Shown here in pieces: positions 52,618 to 61,403 of a stretch of DNA of 64,000 bases. This DNA comes from JAJFJD01 sp965228425 (GTDB lineage: Bacteria; Pseudomonadota; Alphaproteobacteria; UBA8366), in assembly GCA_965228425.1 (NCBI GenBank), contig OZ245815.1, positions 3,844,001 through 3,908,000 of the forward strand, written 5' to 3'. A program made the translations under genes and the position numbers. The notes beneath the pieces are model-generated. The model worked only from the letters and a program-made list of their open reading frames with translations, was not told the DNA's origin and made no database searches. The stretch's first letter is position 1; each line of letters begins with the position of its first letter.

Positions 52618-53406
52618 ATGAAACGGCTCGACGGCAAGAATGCGGTCATCACCGGGGCGGCGTCAGGCGTCGGCCGCGCCGCCAGCTTGCTGTTTGCGCG
52701 CGAGGGTGCCGCGGTCGCCTGCGTCGACATCGATACGGAGATGGGGGAAGAGACCGCAGCGATGGTCCGGGCCGAGGGCGGCGACGGCGTCTTCATCGCC
52801 GCCGACCTCGCCGACCCGGCCGCGATCGACGCCATGGCCCGCGCCTGTATGGACTGGCGCGACGTCATTCATGTGCTGTTCAACAATGCGGCGATCGCAG
52901 CGCGGGGAGAGTTCGAGGATATCACACTCGCGGACTGGGACCGGCAAATCGCCGTGAACCTGACCGCTCCCTTCCTCTGCAGCCAGAAATTGCTGCCGGC
53001 GCTGAAAGCGGCTGACGGGGCCACCATCATCCATCACGGATCGATAGACGGCGTGCTGGGCAATCCGACACTCGTCGCTTATTCAGCCTCCAAGGGCGGG
53101 CTGCAGCCGCTGACCCACGTCATGGGTTATTGGCTGGCACCGCACGGCATCCGGGTGAACTGCATCAACTCCGGCGCGTTGCGCGAAAGCAAGCAGGGCA
53201 TACCCGTGCGCCTTAACGTGGACAATCGCGCCGGCCAGCCGATGAGCGACGTGCAACGCCGCGCGACGCCGATGGCCCGCCCCGGCTTCGTCGAGGAGGC
53301 GGCCGACGCGGCGCTCTATCTCGCCAGCGACGAGTCCTCCTATGTAAACGGCAGCGTCGTCACGTTGGATGGCGGCCGTACCGGCCTGACGCCGGGCACC
53401 TTCTAG
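52618..53406 (+). CDS. SDR family oxidoreductase
   Basis: This 262-residue classical SDR has TGAASGVGRAASLLFAREG as the dinucleotide loop, NNAAIAARGEF, a complete active site with Ser (HHGSIDG) and Y-S-A-S-K in VAYSASKGGLQ, and the C-terminal GSVVTLDGG. It is likely a dehydrogenase of a secondary alcohol or keto acid in the nearby catabolic region. Its stop overlaps the end of the holC gene on the other strand by 4 bp. Confidence 0.9.
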   Translation: MKRLDGKNAVITGAASGVGRAASLLFAREGAAVACVDIDTEMGEETAAMVRAEGGDGVFIAADLADPAAIDAMARACMDWRDVIHVLFNNAAIAARGEFEDITLADWDRQIAVNLTAPFLCSQKLLPALKAADGATIIHHGSIDGVLGNPTLVAYSASKGGLQPLTHVMGYWLAPHGIRVNCINSGALRESKQGIPVRLNVDNRAGQPMSDVQRRATPMARPGFVEEAADAALYLASDESSYVNGSVVTLDGGRTGLTPGTF

Positions 53407-53894
53407 GCGCTTGAACCTTCATCGGCATCCCCGTCGCCGTTCGCTTCGGCCTTCACTTCCCAGCGCCCGCCGTCACTCTGCTGCCAGTAGGTCATCTTGA
53501 ACCCGGCCTCCTTGCAGGTCTTCCAGCGATCGCGCGCGCGGGCCACGGCTTCGTCATCGCGGCCGTCGAACATATCGCAACACAGGTCGTAGCTCTCCAG
53601 CTTGGACGATTCCGCCCCGTCGACCAGGAACAGAACGGTCGCGTTGTTCGGGTTCTCGTCCTCATGGGTCAACCACACCGGTTGCAGTTCGGGATAGCCT
53701 TCGCCAACCGTCCCATGCGGCAGGAAGCCATCCTTCTTGTAGGTCCAGAGCTGATTATTCAAGGCGCCTACGCGCTGTTCGGTTCCGATCATCACGACGG
53801 CGCGCCAATCGCGCTCCAGCGTCTTTTCCAGGAGCTGCGGCAAGGCCCGTTCCAAGGGCAACCGCTGCAAATGATAGAACCGAACCTCCGTCAC
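53403..53894 (-). CDS. holC: DNA polymerase III chi subunit
   Basis: This 163-residue subunit of the clamp-loader complex binds SSB. It starts TEVRFYHLQRLPLERALPQL, with the conserved VVMIGTEQRVGALNNQLWTY, PHGTVGEG and HPVWLTHEDENPN-like VWLTHEDENP. The start is GTG 53894, since the open frame upstream belongs to the end of pepA. It is 17 bp downstream of pepA on the same strand, the usual pepA-holC pair. The C-terminus is enriched in acidic residues. Confidence 0.88.
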   Translation of the reverse strand: MTEVRFYHLQRLPLERALPQLLEKTLERDWRAVVMIGTEQRVGALNNQLWTYKKDGFLPHGTVGEGYPELQPVWLTHEDENPNNATVLFLVDGAESSKLESYDLCCDMFDGRDDEAVARARDRWKTCKEAGFKMTYWQQSDGGRWEVKAEANGDGDADEGSSA

Positions 53895-53911
53895 GACGCC
53901 GACGCCCTTTC

Positions 53912-55390
53912 CTACCGCTCGTAGTGATCCTTGATCAGCCGGTCGAGCAAGCGGACGCCATAGCCGGTCCCGCCCTTCGGCACCGTATCGGTCGTCTTGT
54001 TCGACCACGCCATGCCCGCGATATCGAGATGGGCCCACGGCACCTTGTTGGTGAATCGCTGCAGGAACTGCGCCGCCGTGATCGACCCGGCGTCGCGGCC
54101 ACCGATATTCTTCATGTCGGCAATGTCGCTGTTCAGCATCTTGTCATACGCGTCGGCCAGCGGCATCCGCCATACCTTCTCGCCGGTCGTCTCGCCGGCC
54201 ACGGAAAGCCGCTCGCTGAGCGTATCGTCGTTTGAGAACATGCCGGCGTATTCGTGGCCGAGGCCAACGATAATGGCACCAGTCAAGGTCGCCAGATCGA
54301 CCATGAACCGCGGCTTGAACCGATCCTGGCAGTACCAAAGTGCGTCGGCCAAGACCAGCCGGCCTTCGGCATCCGTATTCAAAATCTCGACTGTTTGCCC
54401 GGACATCGACTTGACGACATCACCGGGACGCTGGGCGTTGCCGTCGGGCATGTTTTCGACCAACCCGATGATGCCGATCACATTCGCCTTGGACTTTCGC
54501 CCCGCGACCGCCTTCATCAGGCCGGATACGGTTCCCGCGCCGCCCATGTCCCATTTCATGTCCCCCATGCCGGCCGGTGGCTTGAGTGAAATACCGCCGG
54601 TATCGAAAGTCACGCCCTTGCCCACGAAGGCCACGGGTTTGCGCGACTTCGGCCCGCCATTCCATTGCATCACCACGAGTTGGCTTTCCCGTCGCGATCC
54701 CTGTCCGACGCCCAACAGCGATCCCATGCCCAGCTTCGCCATCTGCTTCTCACCCAGCACCTCGACCTTGACGCCGAGCGAGGTGAGCTTGCGGACTTCG
54801 CGCGCGAAGGTCACCGGGTAAAGCTCATTGGGCGGCTCGGAAACCAGATCGCGGGTGAAGAACACGCCGTCGGCCACCTTGCTGAGCGGCGTAAACGCTC
54901 GCCGCGCGGCGGCCGCCCCTGTTACCGACATCTTGAGCGAGGCGAGGCTGTGCTTTTTCATCGGCCGCTTCTTGGTGCGGTACTTCGCGAATTGATAGCT
55001 GCGCAACAACGCGCCGAACGCGATTTGCACGGCCATGTCGCGCTGCCCCTTACCGCCGAAGTCGACCGCAACCGTTGCCGTCTTTTCGCCAGCACTCGCA
55101 AGATGGGCGAACAGCCGACCCCCCAGGTCGGCCTGTTCCCGCTCCGACATTTCCTCCTTGCCAAGGCCGGCCAGCACGATCCGGCTCAGGTCGAGGCCAG
55201 CGGGGGCGACCACGTCGAGAATTTGCTTGGCCTTGCCTTCGAAAGAACCGTGCTTTAGCGCCCGCGTCAACGCACCGTCCGTCGCCTTGTCGACATCCTT
55301 GCCGACAGCGCCAAGCTTGTTCCCGTCCGGCACGCCCAAAACGAGCGCGCCCGATTTGGGCAATGATGGTTCGGCGAAGGAAATTTTCAT
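53912..55390 (-). CDS. pepA: Leucyl aminopeptidase (PepA)
   Basis: This 492-residue M17 aminopeptidase uses two zinc or manganese ions. The metal-binding signature NTDAEGRL lies in VEILNTDAEGRLVLADAL, and GKGVTFDTGG, PNELYPVTFARE and KWDMGGAGTV are also present. It acts in the cytoplasm to release N-terminal residues. The gene is divergent from lptF across 294 bp, which is promoter sequence for both directions without other recognisable features. Confidence 0.96.
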   Translation of the reverse strand: MKISFAEPSLPKSGALVLGVPDGNKLGAVGKDVDKATDGALTRALKHGSFEGKAKQILDVVAPAGLDLSRIVLAGLGKEEMSEREQADLGGRLFAHLASAGEKTATVAVDFGGKGQRDMAVQIAFGALLRSYQFAKYRTKKRPMKKHSLASLKMSVTGAAAARRAFTPLSKVADGVFFTRDLVSEPPNELYPVTFAREVRKLTSLGVKVEVLGEKQMAKLGMGSLLGVGQGSRRESQLVVMQWNGGPKSRKPVAFVGKGVTFDTGGISLKPPAGMGDMKWDMGGAGTVSGLMKAVAGRKSKANVIGIIGLVENMPDGNAQRPGDVVKSMSGQTVEILNTDAEGRLVLADALWYCQDRFKPRFMVDLATLTGAIIVGLGHEYAGMFSNDDTLSERLSVAGETTGEKVWRMPLADAYDKMLNSDIADMKNIGGRDAGSITAAQFLQRFTNKVPWAHLDIAGMAWSNKTTDTVPKGGTGYGVRLLDRLIKDHYER

Positions 55391-55684
55391 AAGGACCTCT
55401 CGACGTTCGAATACGGCTTGCTTGGTAACAATTTCGGGCAGCGGACGCCACCGCCGGTGCTTGGAATCTCCGCACTGTATCTTTCCGCCGGGAAATTGAA
55501 AGCCCGCGGATGCCTCGCATCTTCAAAAGATAGTACCGCAGCGGGAGCATGTTGGTGCAAACAGCGTTGACCGTGCCAGCCGGGATCGATACAGGTTGTG
55601 AGGTAACGCATTGAAATTCGGACGCGGACCGCGACCTTACCGCACCGACTGGCGATTTCACAACGCGGAGCATCATCGACAGGT

Positions 55685-56860
55685 ATGAAAAGCATCACCT
55701 GGTACATCGTCCGCCAAGTGACAGCCGTAACGCTTTTGGCGGCGTTCGTCCTGTGTTTCATGGTCTGGCTGTTCCGCTCGTTGGATATCGTCGACATGAT
55801 GCTGAACCGCGGGCTGGCGCTTTCGGATTTCCTTCACTTCGCATCTCTGCAGCTGCCGCGTTTCTTTCTCTTCGTCGGCCCCATGGCGGTCTTCGGCGCG
55901 GCGCTTTTCACCTATAACAAGATGATTTCGGACAGCGAACTGATCGTCCTCCGCGCGGCCGGCCTTAGTCCGGTCGCACTGGCTAAACCGGCGATCATCG
56001 TCGGCGCGATCGTCTCCGTCTTCTCGTTCTTCCTGAGCGTCTATCTCGTTCCCTTGACCTACCGGGAATACAAGGAGCTCGAGTTCAAATACCGGCAGGA
56101 CCTACCGAAACTCCTGCTTCAGGAAGGCGTCTTCACCAATCTGACGAAGGGCATCACGGTGTATTTCCAAGACGTCGGGGAAGAAGGCGAACTGCGCAAC
56201 GTCATCATCCACGATAACCGGAATCGGGCGCAGCCGATGACCTATGTCGCGGATTGGGGCCGACTGATGGAATCCCGGGATGGCCGCTGGCTGGCCGAGC
56301 TATCGAAGGGCAGCGGGCAGGTTCTGAAACGTGGCGCGCCCGAATGCGGCGCCGAACATGCCGCGGCCGGCATAGCGAAAAATTGCGCCTTCCCCCGTTT
56401 TGAGTATTTCGTCGGAGACCGCGCCGACAACTTCAGTCTCAACCTGTTCGATAGTGACGAGAAACGCACCGGGCGAAACACGCGCGAGTACTTCTTGCTG
56501 GAGCTTATAAGAGCAGCGCCGGACAATCCGCGCCGCCCGACCTTTATCGCCGAGTTCCACAGCCGGCTGACGAAACCGTTTCTGCCCCTGACATGCGCCC
56601 TCATCGGTGTCGCGATCATCCTGTCGGGCAACTTCAATCGCCGTGGACAGCTCAAACTGGTCCTGATCGCCATCGTGATCGCCGGCGCGCTGATCATCGG
56701 AAGCCATGTGCTTCGCAACTATGCCCCGAAGTTCCCGGTCCTAAATCTCGCGATGTACGCCAACGTGATCCTGCCGATGATTGCGAGCCTATTCGCCTTG
56801 TGGTTCCCGCGCCCGTTGTCGCGGCCATCCGCGCCGGCGGTGGGTCCACCATCGTCCTAG
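55685..56860 (+). CDS. lptF: LPS export permease LptF
   Basis: This 391-residue inner-membrane subunit of the LptB2FG complex extracts lipopolysaccharide. It has three N-terminal helices (ITWYIVRQVTAVTLLAAFVL and others), a central periplasmic beta domain and three C-terminal helices. MISDSELIVLRAAGLSP is a hallmark. In most alphaproteobacteria lptF and lptG are adjacent; here 3.4 kb with three minus-strand genes separate them. The stop overlaps the convergent SDR stop by two or three bases. Confidence 0.93.
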   Translation: MKSITWYIVRQVTAVTLLAAFVLCFMVWLFRSLDIVDMMLNRGLALSDFLHFASLQLPRFFLFVGPMAVFGAALFTYNKMISDSELIVLRAAGLSPVALAKPAIIVGAIVSVFSFFLSVYLVPLTYREYKELEFKYRQDLPKLLLQEGVFTNLTKGITVYFQDVGEEGELRNVIIHDNRNRAQPMTYVADWGRLMESRDGRWLAELSKGSGQVLKRGAPECGAEHAAAGIAKNCAFPRFEYFVGDRADNFSLNLFDSDEKRTGRNTREYFLLELIRAAPDNPRRPTFIAEFHSRLTKPFLPLTCALIGVAIILSGNFNRRGQLKLVLIAIVIAGALIIGSHVLRNYAPKFPVLNLAMYANVILPMIASLFALWFPRPLSRPSAPAVGPPSS

Positions 56861-57612
56861 ATGCTTAGCCGTTTGAAGATCGGTTCCGGAATGGATTTGA
56901 TGATCGTCATGATCAGGAACCAGAATTGCGGGAAATAGGCTGACTCGCGGCCTTTCGCGCTGAGTTTCAGGCACGCCTCCGCGCAGTCTTTCGGCGATGC
57001 GACGAGGAACAGCCCCGGCAGCCCAAAAGTCATGTCGGTATCGAGAAATCCGGCCTTGACCGTCGTGACCGTGACGCCCGCCTCGAATAAACGGGCCCGC
57101 AATCCTTGCAGGTAAAGATTTAGCGCACCCTTCGCGGAACCGTAGTGATAGTTCTTGCGGCGCCCGCGGTCGCCCGCAACGGAAGACAGCACCACGACAC
57201 GGCCATCGCCCTGCTCTTCCAAGACCGGCGCGAGCCGATCGAGGATGGAAACCGCGCCCAGGTAATTCACATCGACGGTCCGGCGCAGAAGATCGAAATT
57301 CTCGTCGCTATCATCCTGGTCGTGCATGGTTCCGAACAATAGGAACACATCGATCGCAGAGTCTCGGCGCGCGCAATCCGCGGCGAAAGCAGCGTGACTA
57401 TCGAAATCCGCCGCATCGAACGGCACCACGTCCACTTCGGCACCTGTGCGGAGGGCCACATCCGCCGCTGTCCGGTTGAGGTCATCCGTATCCCGCCCGG
57501 CAAGCACGATATCCGCACCTTGTTGCGCGGCCAGACGCGCGAAAGCGCGCCCGATCGACGACGAAGCGCCCAAGATGAGCCACGTTCGCTTTTGCGGCGC
57601 GGCAGCGTTCAT
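56857..57612 (-). CDS. DprE2-like SDR (decaprenylphosphoryl-arabinose pathway)
   Basis: This 251-residue SDR resembles DprE2, which reduces decaprenylphosphoryl-2-keto-ribose to the arabinose form. The features are ILGASSSIGRAFARLAA, VLSSVAGDRGRRKNYHYGSAK (Ser and YxxxK) and a C-terminal hydrophobic part (FPQFWFLIMTIIKSIPEPIF) that could attach to the membrane. It directly follows the DprE1-like gene with an overlap. The plus-strand lptF gene ends convergently across its stop. Confidence 0.82.
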   Translation of the reverse strand: MNAAAPQKRTWLILGASSSIGRAFARLAAQQGADIVLAGRDTDDLNRTAADVALRTGAEVDVVPFDAADFDSHAAFAADCARRDSAIDVFLLFGTMHDQDDSDENFDLLRRTVDVNYLGAVSILDRLAPVLEEQGDGRVVVLSSVAGDRGRRKNYHYGSAKGALNLYLQGLRARLFEAGVTVTTVKAGFLDTDMTFGLPGLFLVASPKDCAEACLKLSAKGRESAYFPQFWFLIMTIIKSIPEPIFKRLSI

Positions 57613-58949
57613 CGGCTCGGACCCCGGATGCCGAGACGCAAGGCTTGATCCGATACGAACATACCGTTCGGGTCGACACGGTCCAGCACGGCGCGGAAAT
57701 CTCGCAATGCCGGGTACATACGCGCAAACCCGGCCTCCGACATCACCGAATCCTTCGCGAGATAAATTCGCCCGCCATAATCAAGGGTAATGTCCTCAAG
57801 CCGCCGTAGCAGGTCGGTCACGGCCGCGCGGGCCGGAAAGTCCAACGCCAGCGTATAACCCCGCATCGGAAAGGATAGATGTCCGCGTCCCTCGCCTCCC
57901 ATCGTCTTCAAGACCGCTAGGAAGGATGCGGAACCGGAGGCCGATATCTCTTCCAGCAATCGGCGAATTCCGGACGGCCCGCCTTCTTCCGGGACCACGC
58001 ACTGGAACTGATGGAAGCCGGCCTTACCGTAAATCCGGTTCCAGTCGTGAAGCGTATCGAGCGGATGAAAAAACTCGGTCAGCGACTTCTGGCGCACCTC
58101 GCCTCCCGCCGGCGCCCGGCGGTAGTACAACGCGTTGAATGCCGACATAGTCATCCGATTGAGCAACAGCCCCGGCATATCGAACGGCACGCGGAGCTTG
58201 CGCGTCCTGCCGGACGGGAGCCCTGCCGGCGACGGGTCGGCAAGTTCGAGCACACCACGGCCAAGCTGCGTGCCCCGCGCCAAGGCATCGATCCATCCGA
58301 CCGAAAAGGTCGCGCGGTCCCGATGTTCCGCGAAAAGTTCGAAAAAATGGTCCAGATCCCGCACACGCATTTCCGTCACCTGCACGGCGTTCGACGGAAT
58401 CGGCAATACCTTGGCACAGACGGTAACGATAATCCCCGTCAAGCCCGCGCCGCCGATTGTCGCCGCAAATAGGCCGGCATCACTTTCCGGTGCGACTTGC
58501 GTGACCGTGCCGTCGGCCATGAGCAGGTCGAACCAGCACACATGGTCGCCAAAACTGCCATGACGGTCGTGGTTCTTGCCATGAACGTCATTCGCGACGA
58601 GACCGCCCATCGTGGCAAATCCCGTTCCCGGAACCGCCGGGAGCGTGTACCCACGCGGAACCAAAAAAGCCTGCATGTCGGCGACGCTGATCCCCGGCTC
58701 GCAAACAACCACCTGTTCCGCCTCATCGAATGCTAGGATTCGGTCGAGGCGCTCCGTCAAGAGGACCGACCCGTCGGTGCGAATCGCGGAATCGCCGTAG
58801 CTCCGCCCGCCGCCATGCGCTATCACATTGCCTGCGTCGAGCGCCTTGACTGCGTCCGCCGCGGCGGAAATCCGTTCCGGCCGGTATGCGGAAACCGACG
58901 CCATTGCGGTGCGCCCCCAACCACCGAGTTCAAGCTGTTTAGATTTCAT
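57609..58949 (-). CDS. DprE1-like FAD-linked oxidase
   Basis: This 446-residue flavoprotein resembles decaprenylphosphoryl-beta-D-ribose 2'-oxidase. It has the FAD-binding HGGGRSYGDSAI, VPGTGFATMGGLVANDVHGKN and DRHGSFGDHV, and the C-terminal GGRIYLAKDSVMSEAGFARMYP, where the Lys matches the active-site Lys of DprE1. Partner genes are the DprE2-like SDR (overlapping) and a UbiA enzyme. ATG 58949 is preferred since the upstream 12 codons lack homology. Product role: likely lipid-linked arabinofuranose for a surface glycan. Confidence 0.85.
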   Translation of the reverse strand: MKSKQLELGGWGRTAMASVSAYRPERISAAADAVKALDAGNVIAHGGGRSYGDSAIRTDGSVLLTERLDRILAFDEAEQVVVCEPGISVADMQAFLVPRGYTLPAVPGTGFATMGGLVANDVHGKNHDRHGSFGDHVCWFDLLMADGTVTQVAPESDAGLFAATIGGAGLTGIIVTVCAKVLPIPSNAVQVTEMRVRDLDHFFELFAEHRDRATFSVGWIDALARGTQLGRGVLELADPSPAGLPSGRTRKLRVPFDMPGLLLNRMTMSAFNALYYRRAPAGGEVRQKSLTEFFHPLDTLHDWNRIYGKAGFHQFQCVVPEEGGPSGIRRLLEEISASGSASFLAVLKTMGGEGRGHLSFPMRGYTLALDFPARAAVTDLLRRLEDITLDYGGRIYLAKDSVMSEAGFARMYPALRDFRAVLDRVDPNGMFVSDQALRLGIRGPSR

Positions 58950-59013
58950 CCTCGGAATCCGAATGGCGGAGTCGATGCAAGGCATGCGGCAACAGAAACT
59001 CGACCACCGGCCA

Positions 59014-59925
59014 TCAGAAATGAATCATATACACGTAGGATGCCAACCATCCGGAAACGCAAGCCAATAGGAAACCATCCTCGAACAAAAGGTCGGTCGG
59101 CGACCCCGACCGCTGAAAAACGACGGTGAGTTGAACATACCGGAATATACCCGCGATGACGTACGGCACGGTCAAATAAATCTTGTCGCTTCCCAGGCGC
59201 GTCATCGCATCGCCGTCGAGCGTGAACATTAGATAGGAAATCAACAGCGCCGATAAAGTGACGACAATGCAATTATCAAGAAACGGCTTGGTGTAGCCAC
59301 CAAGGCTGGCGCGATGATCCGCCCCAATCTCGAGCGACAGATCGTCGCGGCGCTTTGCCAATGCGATGAACAACGCCAGCAACCCGCCGCAAATCTGGAT
59401 CCACGGCGTCGGCTCGACATTGATGACCACGGCGCCGGCATGTAAACGCAGGACGAACCCGACGGAAATCACCATCACATCGACGATCGAGATCTTTTTC
59501 AGACCGAGGCTATATCCCGCGTTAATGGCGAGATAGGCAATCAGGACCACCGCCGCCGTCGGGGTCTTCCAAATGGCCAGTAGCAATCCGCTGAATATGA
59601 GCAAAAAGGCCATCATCATGGCCACCGGAATGGACACCCTGCCGGACGCTACCGGTCGGTTTCTTTTGACCGGATGCAACCGATCGCTCTCACAATCGCG
59701 CGCATCGTTGAAGCAATACACGCCGCTGGACACCAAACAAAACGCGGCAAATACCGTCAGCACGCCGGCAACGCTGTCCGTGGTCACGGCGAGCGGCGTA
59801 AAAAACAGCGGTGCGAAGACGAAGACATTCTTTACCCACTGCTTCGGACGCATGAGTTGAAAGGCCGCGGCAAGAAAGCCGTTGCCTTTCGCAGACGCGT
59901 TTTCTTCGGTCGTCCCTGTAGACAT
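59014..59925 (-). CDS. UbiA-family phosphoribosyl-lipid synthase-like prenyltransferase
   Basis: This 303-residue polytopic membrane enzyme has RPKQWVKNVFVFAPLFF near the start and the Mg-binding NDARDCESDRLHPVKRNR, the motif pair of decaprenyl-phosphate phosphoribosyltransferase (DPPR synthase). It would make the ribosyl lipid that DprE1 and DprE2 then epimerise. A 4-hydroxybenzoate or bacteriochlorophyll synthase role is less likely because of these motifs and its neighbours. It is first in the three-gene cassette. Confidence 0.83.
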   Translation of the reverse strand: MSTGTTEENASAKGNGFLAAAFQLMRPKQWVKNVFVFAPLFFTPLAVTTDSVAGVLTVFAAFCLVSSGVYCFNDARDCESDRLHPVKRNRPVASGRVSIPVAMMMAFLLIFSGLLLAIWKTPTAAVVLIAYLAINAGYSLGLKKISIVDVMVISVGFVLRLHAGAVVINVEPTPWIQICGGLLALFIALAKRRDDLSLEIGADHRASLGGYTKPFLDNCIVVTLSALLISYLMFTLDGDAMTRLGSDKIYLTVPYVIAGIFRYVQLTVVFQRSGSPTDLLFEDGFLLACVSGWLASYVYMIHF

Positions 59926-60305
59926 CGAGAAGCTAATCCGCCGATTTCGGGATCATGACCCGGATGATCGCGCCGAAATATTGCACGGCCCGATTAACAC
60001 GTTGTTAACGAAGATCGCCGGACGTGAAAATACAACGACAACATATGAAAAAAATCGGTCAAATTTTCTTCCAATAACGCGGCGATCCGTACTATTACTC
60101 AACAATAAAATAAGAAAGACAGGGTATGGGCACCATAGTAAGCACGTTCCGACTCTTCGTCGGGCCGCTCCGGACATGCCGCAATATGGATATCGTCGAT
60201 GATATCGCGCGCAGGAATTCTTGCACGATGAACCGGCATCGCCCCATCGCAAAATCCCTGCGTCTCCGATCCATAAGGAGCCACTAGTCCGGATCGGAGC
60301 CGTAC
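59926..60305. other. 380-bp divergent region between UbiA-like gene and lptG
   Basis: No gene here can be supported. The part at about 60000-60120 is AT-rich (AACATATGAAAAAAATCGG, ACTCAACAATAAAATAAG) and probably holds the promoters. GATATC-N6-GATATC (60189-60206) is a small inverted repeat. A 53-codon frame starting at 60126 has no good ribosome site or recognisable homology. Confidence 0.5.
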
Positions 60306-61403
60306 GTGAAAATTTCCACCACCTTGTTTTCCTACCTTGGACGCCAGTTCCTGATCTGGTTGGTCAGCGTATTTCTGATCTTCATGGCGATCGCCTTGCT
60401 CTTCGACGTCGTCGAAATGCTTCGCCGGACATCGGACAAGGATGCCGTCACACTCGGTCTCGTCCTGCAGATGAGTTTGCTCAAACTGCCTTTCCTGTCG
60501 CAGGTAACACTGCCGTTCATGATCTTGTTTGCCGCGATGTTGACCTTCTGGCGCCTCGCGCGCGCAAACGAAGCGGTCGTCGCCCGGGCCGCCGGCATTT
60601 CGGCCTGGCAATTCATCTTGCCGGCATTCCTCATCACGGTACTCGTAGGAAGCCTCCAAATCGCGGTCGTCAACCCCTTCTCGGCAGCGATGCTGGCACA
60701 GTTCCAGAAACTCGAAGCCGAGCACGTCAAGAACCGGACGAGCATGATCTCGGTTTCGAAGAATGGCCTTTGGCTGCGGCAGGCAGGCGCGCAGGGCGAT
60801 TACGCCGTGATCCATGCGCTGCGGGTATCACAAAAAGATTTGATCCTGCACCAAGTGATTATTTTCCGGTTCAACGAGAAGAACCGCTTTGTGGACCGCA
60901 TCGACACCGATCGCGCCATCCTATCGGACGGATATTGGCTGATCCCAAACGGCTGGCTGTCGTCGCCGAAACCGGAAACGCGGCCGGTCACCGACATCCG
61001 GGTCCCGACGGATATGACGAAGACCAATATCCTCGAGAGTTTTTCCCCGCCGGAGACGATGTCTTTCTGGAGCCTGCCGGATTTCATCGACACGATCGAG
61101 TCGGCCGGCTTCTCCGGACACCGGCATCGGTTGCATTTTCATGCGTTGACGGCGTTTCCGCTCCTACTGTCGTCGATGATCCTAATTGCCGCATCTTTCA
61201 CGTTACGCATCAACCGTCGCACCGGCACCACGGCCGCACTGCTAGGCGGCCTGTCCTGTAGTTTCGTCCTGTATTTTCTGACCGACATCGTACACGCGCT
61301 TGGCTTGTCGGCGAGTATCCCAATTCCGTTGGCCGCTTGGACACCGGCCGGCGTCTCCATGCTGGTCGGACTCGCCATGCTGTTTCATCTGGAGGATGGA
61401 TGA
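60306..61403 (+). CDS. lptG: LPS export permease LptG
   Basis: This 365-residue partner of LptF in the inner-membrane LPS extractor has N-terminal helices (LFSYLGRQFLIWLVSVFLIF), ANEAVVARAAGISAWQF, a central periplasmic domain and the C-terminal helices LHFHALTAFPLLLSSMIL and FVLYFLTDIVHALGLS. It begins with GTG 60306, preceded by a GGAG element. The stop overlaps the lptD start as ATGA. Its usual neighbour lptF lies 3.4 kb upstream behind the arabinose-type cassette. Confidence 0.93.
   Translation: MKISTTLFSYLGRQFLIWLVSVFLIFMAIALLFDVVEMLRRTSDKDAVTLGLVLQMSLLKLPFLSQVTLPFMILFAAMLTFWRLARANEAVVARAAGISAWQFILPAFLITVLVGSLQIAVVNPFSAAMLAQFQKLEAEHVKNRTSMISVSKNGLWLRQAGAQGDYAVIHALRVSQKDLILHQVIIFRFNEKNRFVDRIDTDRAILSDGYWLIPNGWLSSPKPETRPVTDIRVPTDMTKTNILESFSPPETMSFWSLPDFIDTIESAGFSGHRHRLHFHALTAFPLLLSSMILIAASFTLRINRRTGTTAALLGGLSCSFVLYFLTDIVHALGLSASIPIPLAAWTPAGVSMLVGLAMLFHLEDG

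Noticed and set aside
59014..59925. UbiA-family gene as bacteriochlorophyll synthase (bchG)
   Set aside because: It has the RPKQWVKN and ND-x2-D-x3-D motif pair of phosphoribosyl-lipid synthases and sits with DprE1/DprE2-like genes, not with other bch genes.
60189..60206. GATATC-N6-GATATC as a regulator site
   Set aside because: GATATC is itself a palindrome and common by chance; no support beyond symmetry.
60126..60287. A 53-codon frame before lptG
   Set aside because: No good ribosome site, Arg-rich composition without recognisable homology, and it lies in a promoter region. A functional peptide cannot be excluded but is not supported.
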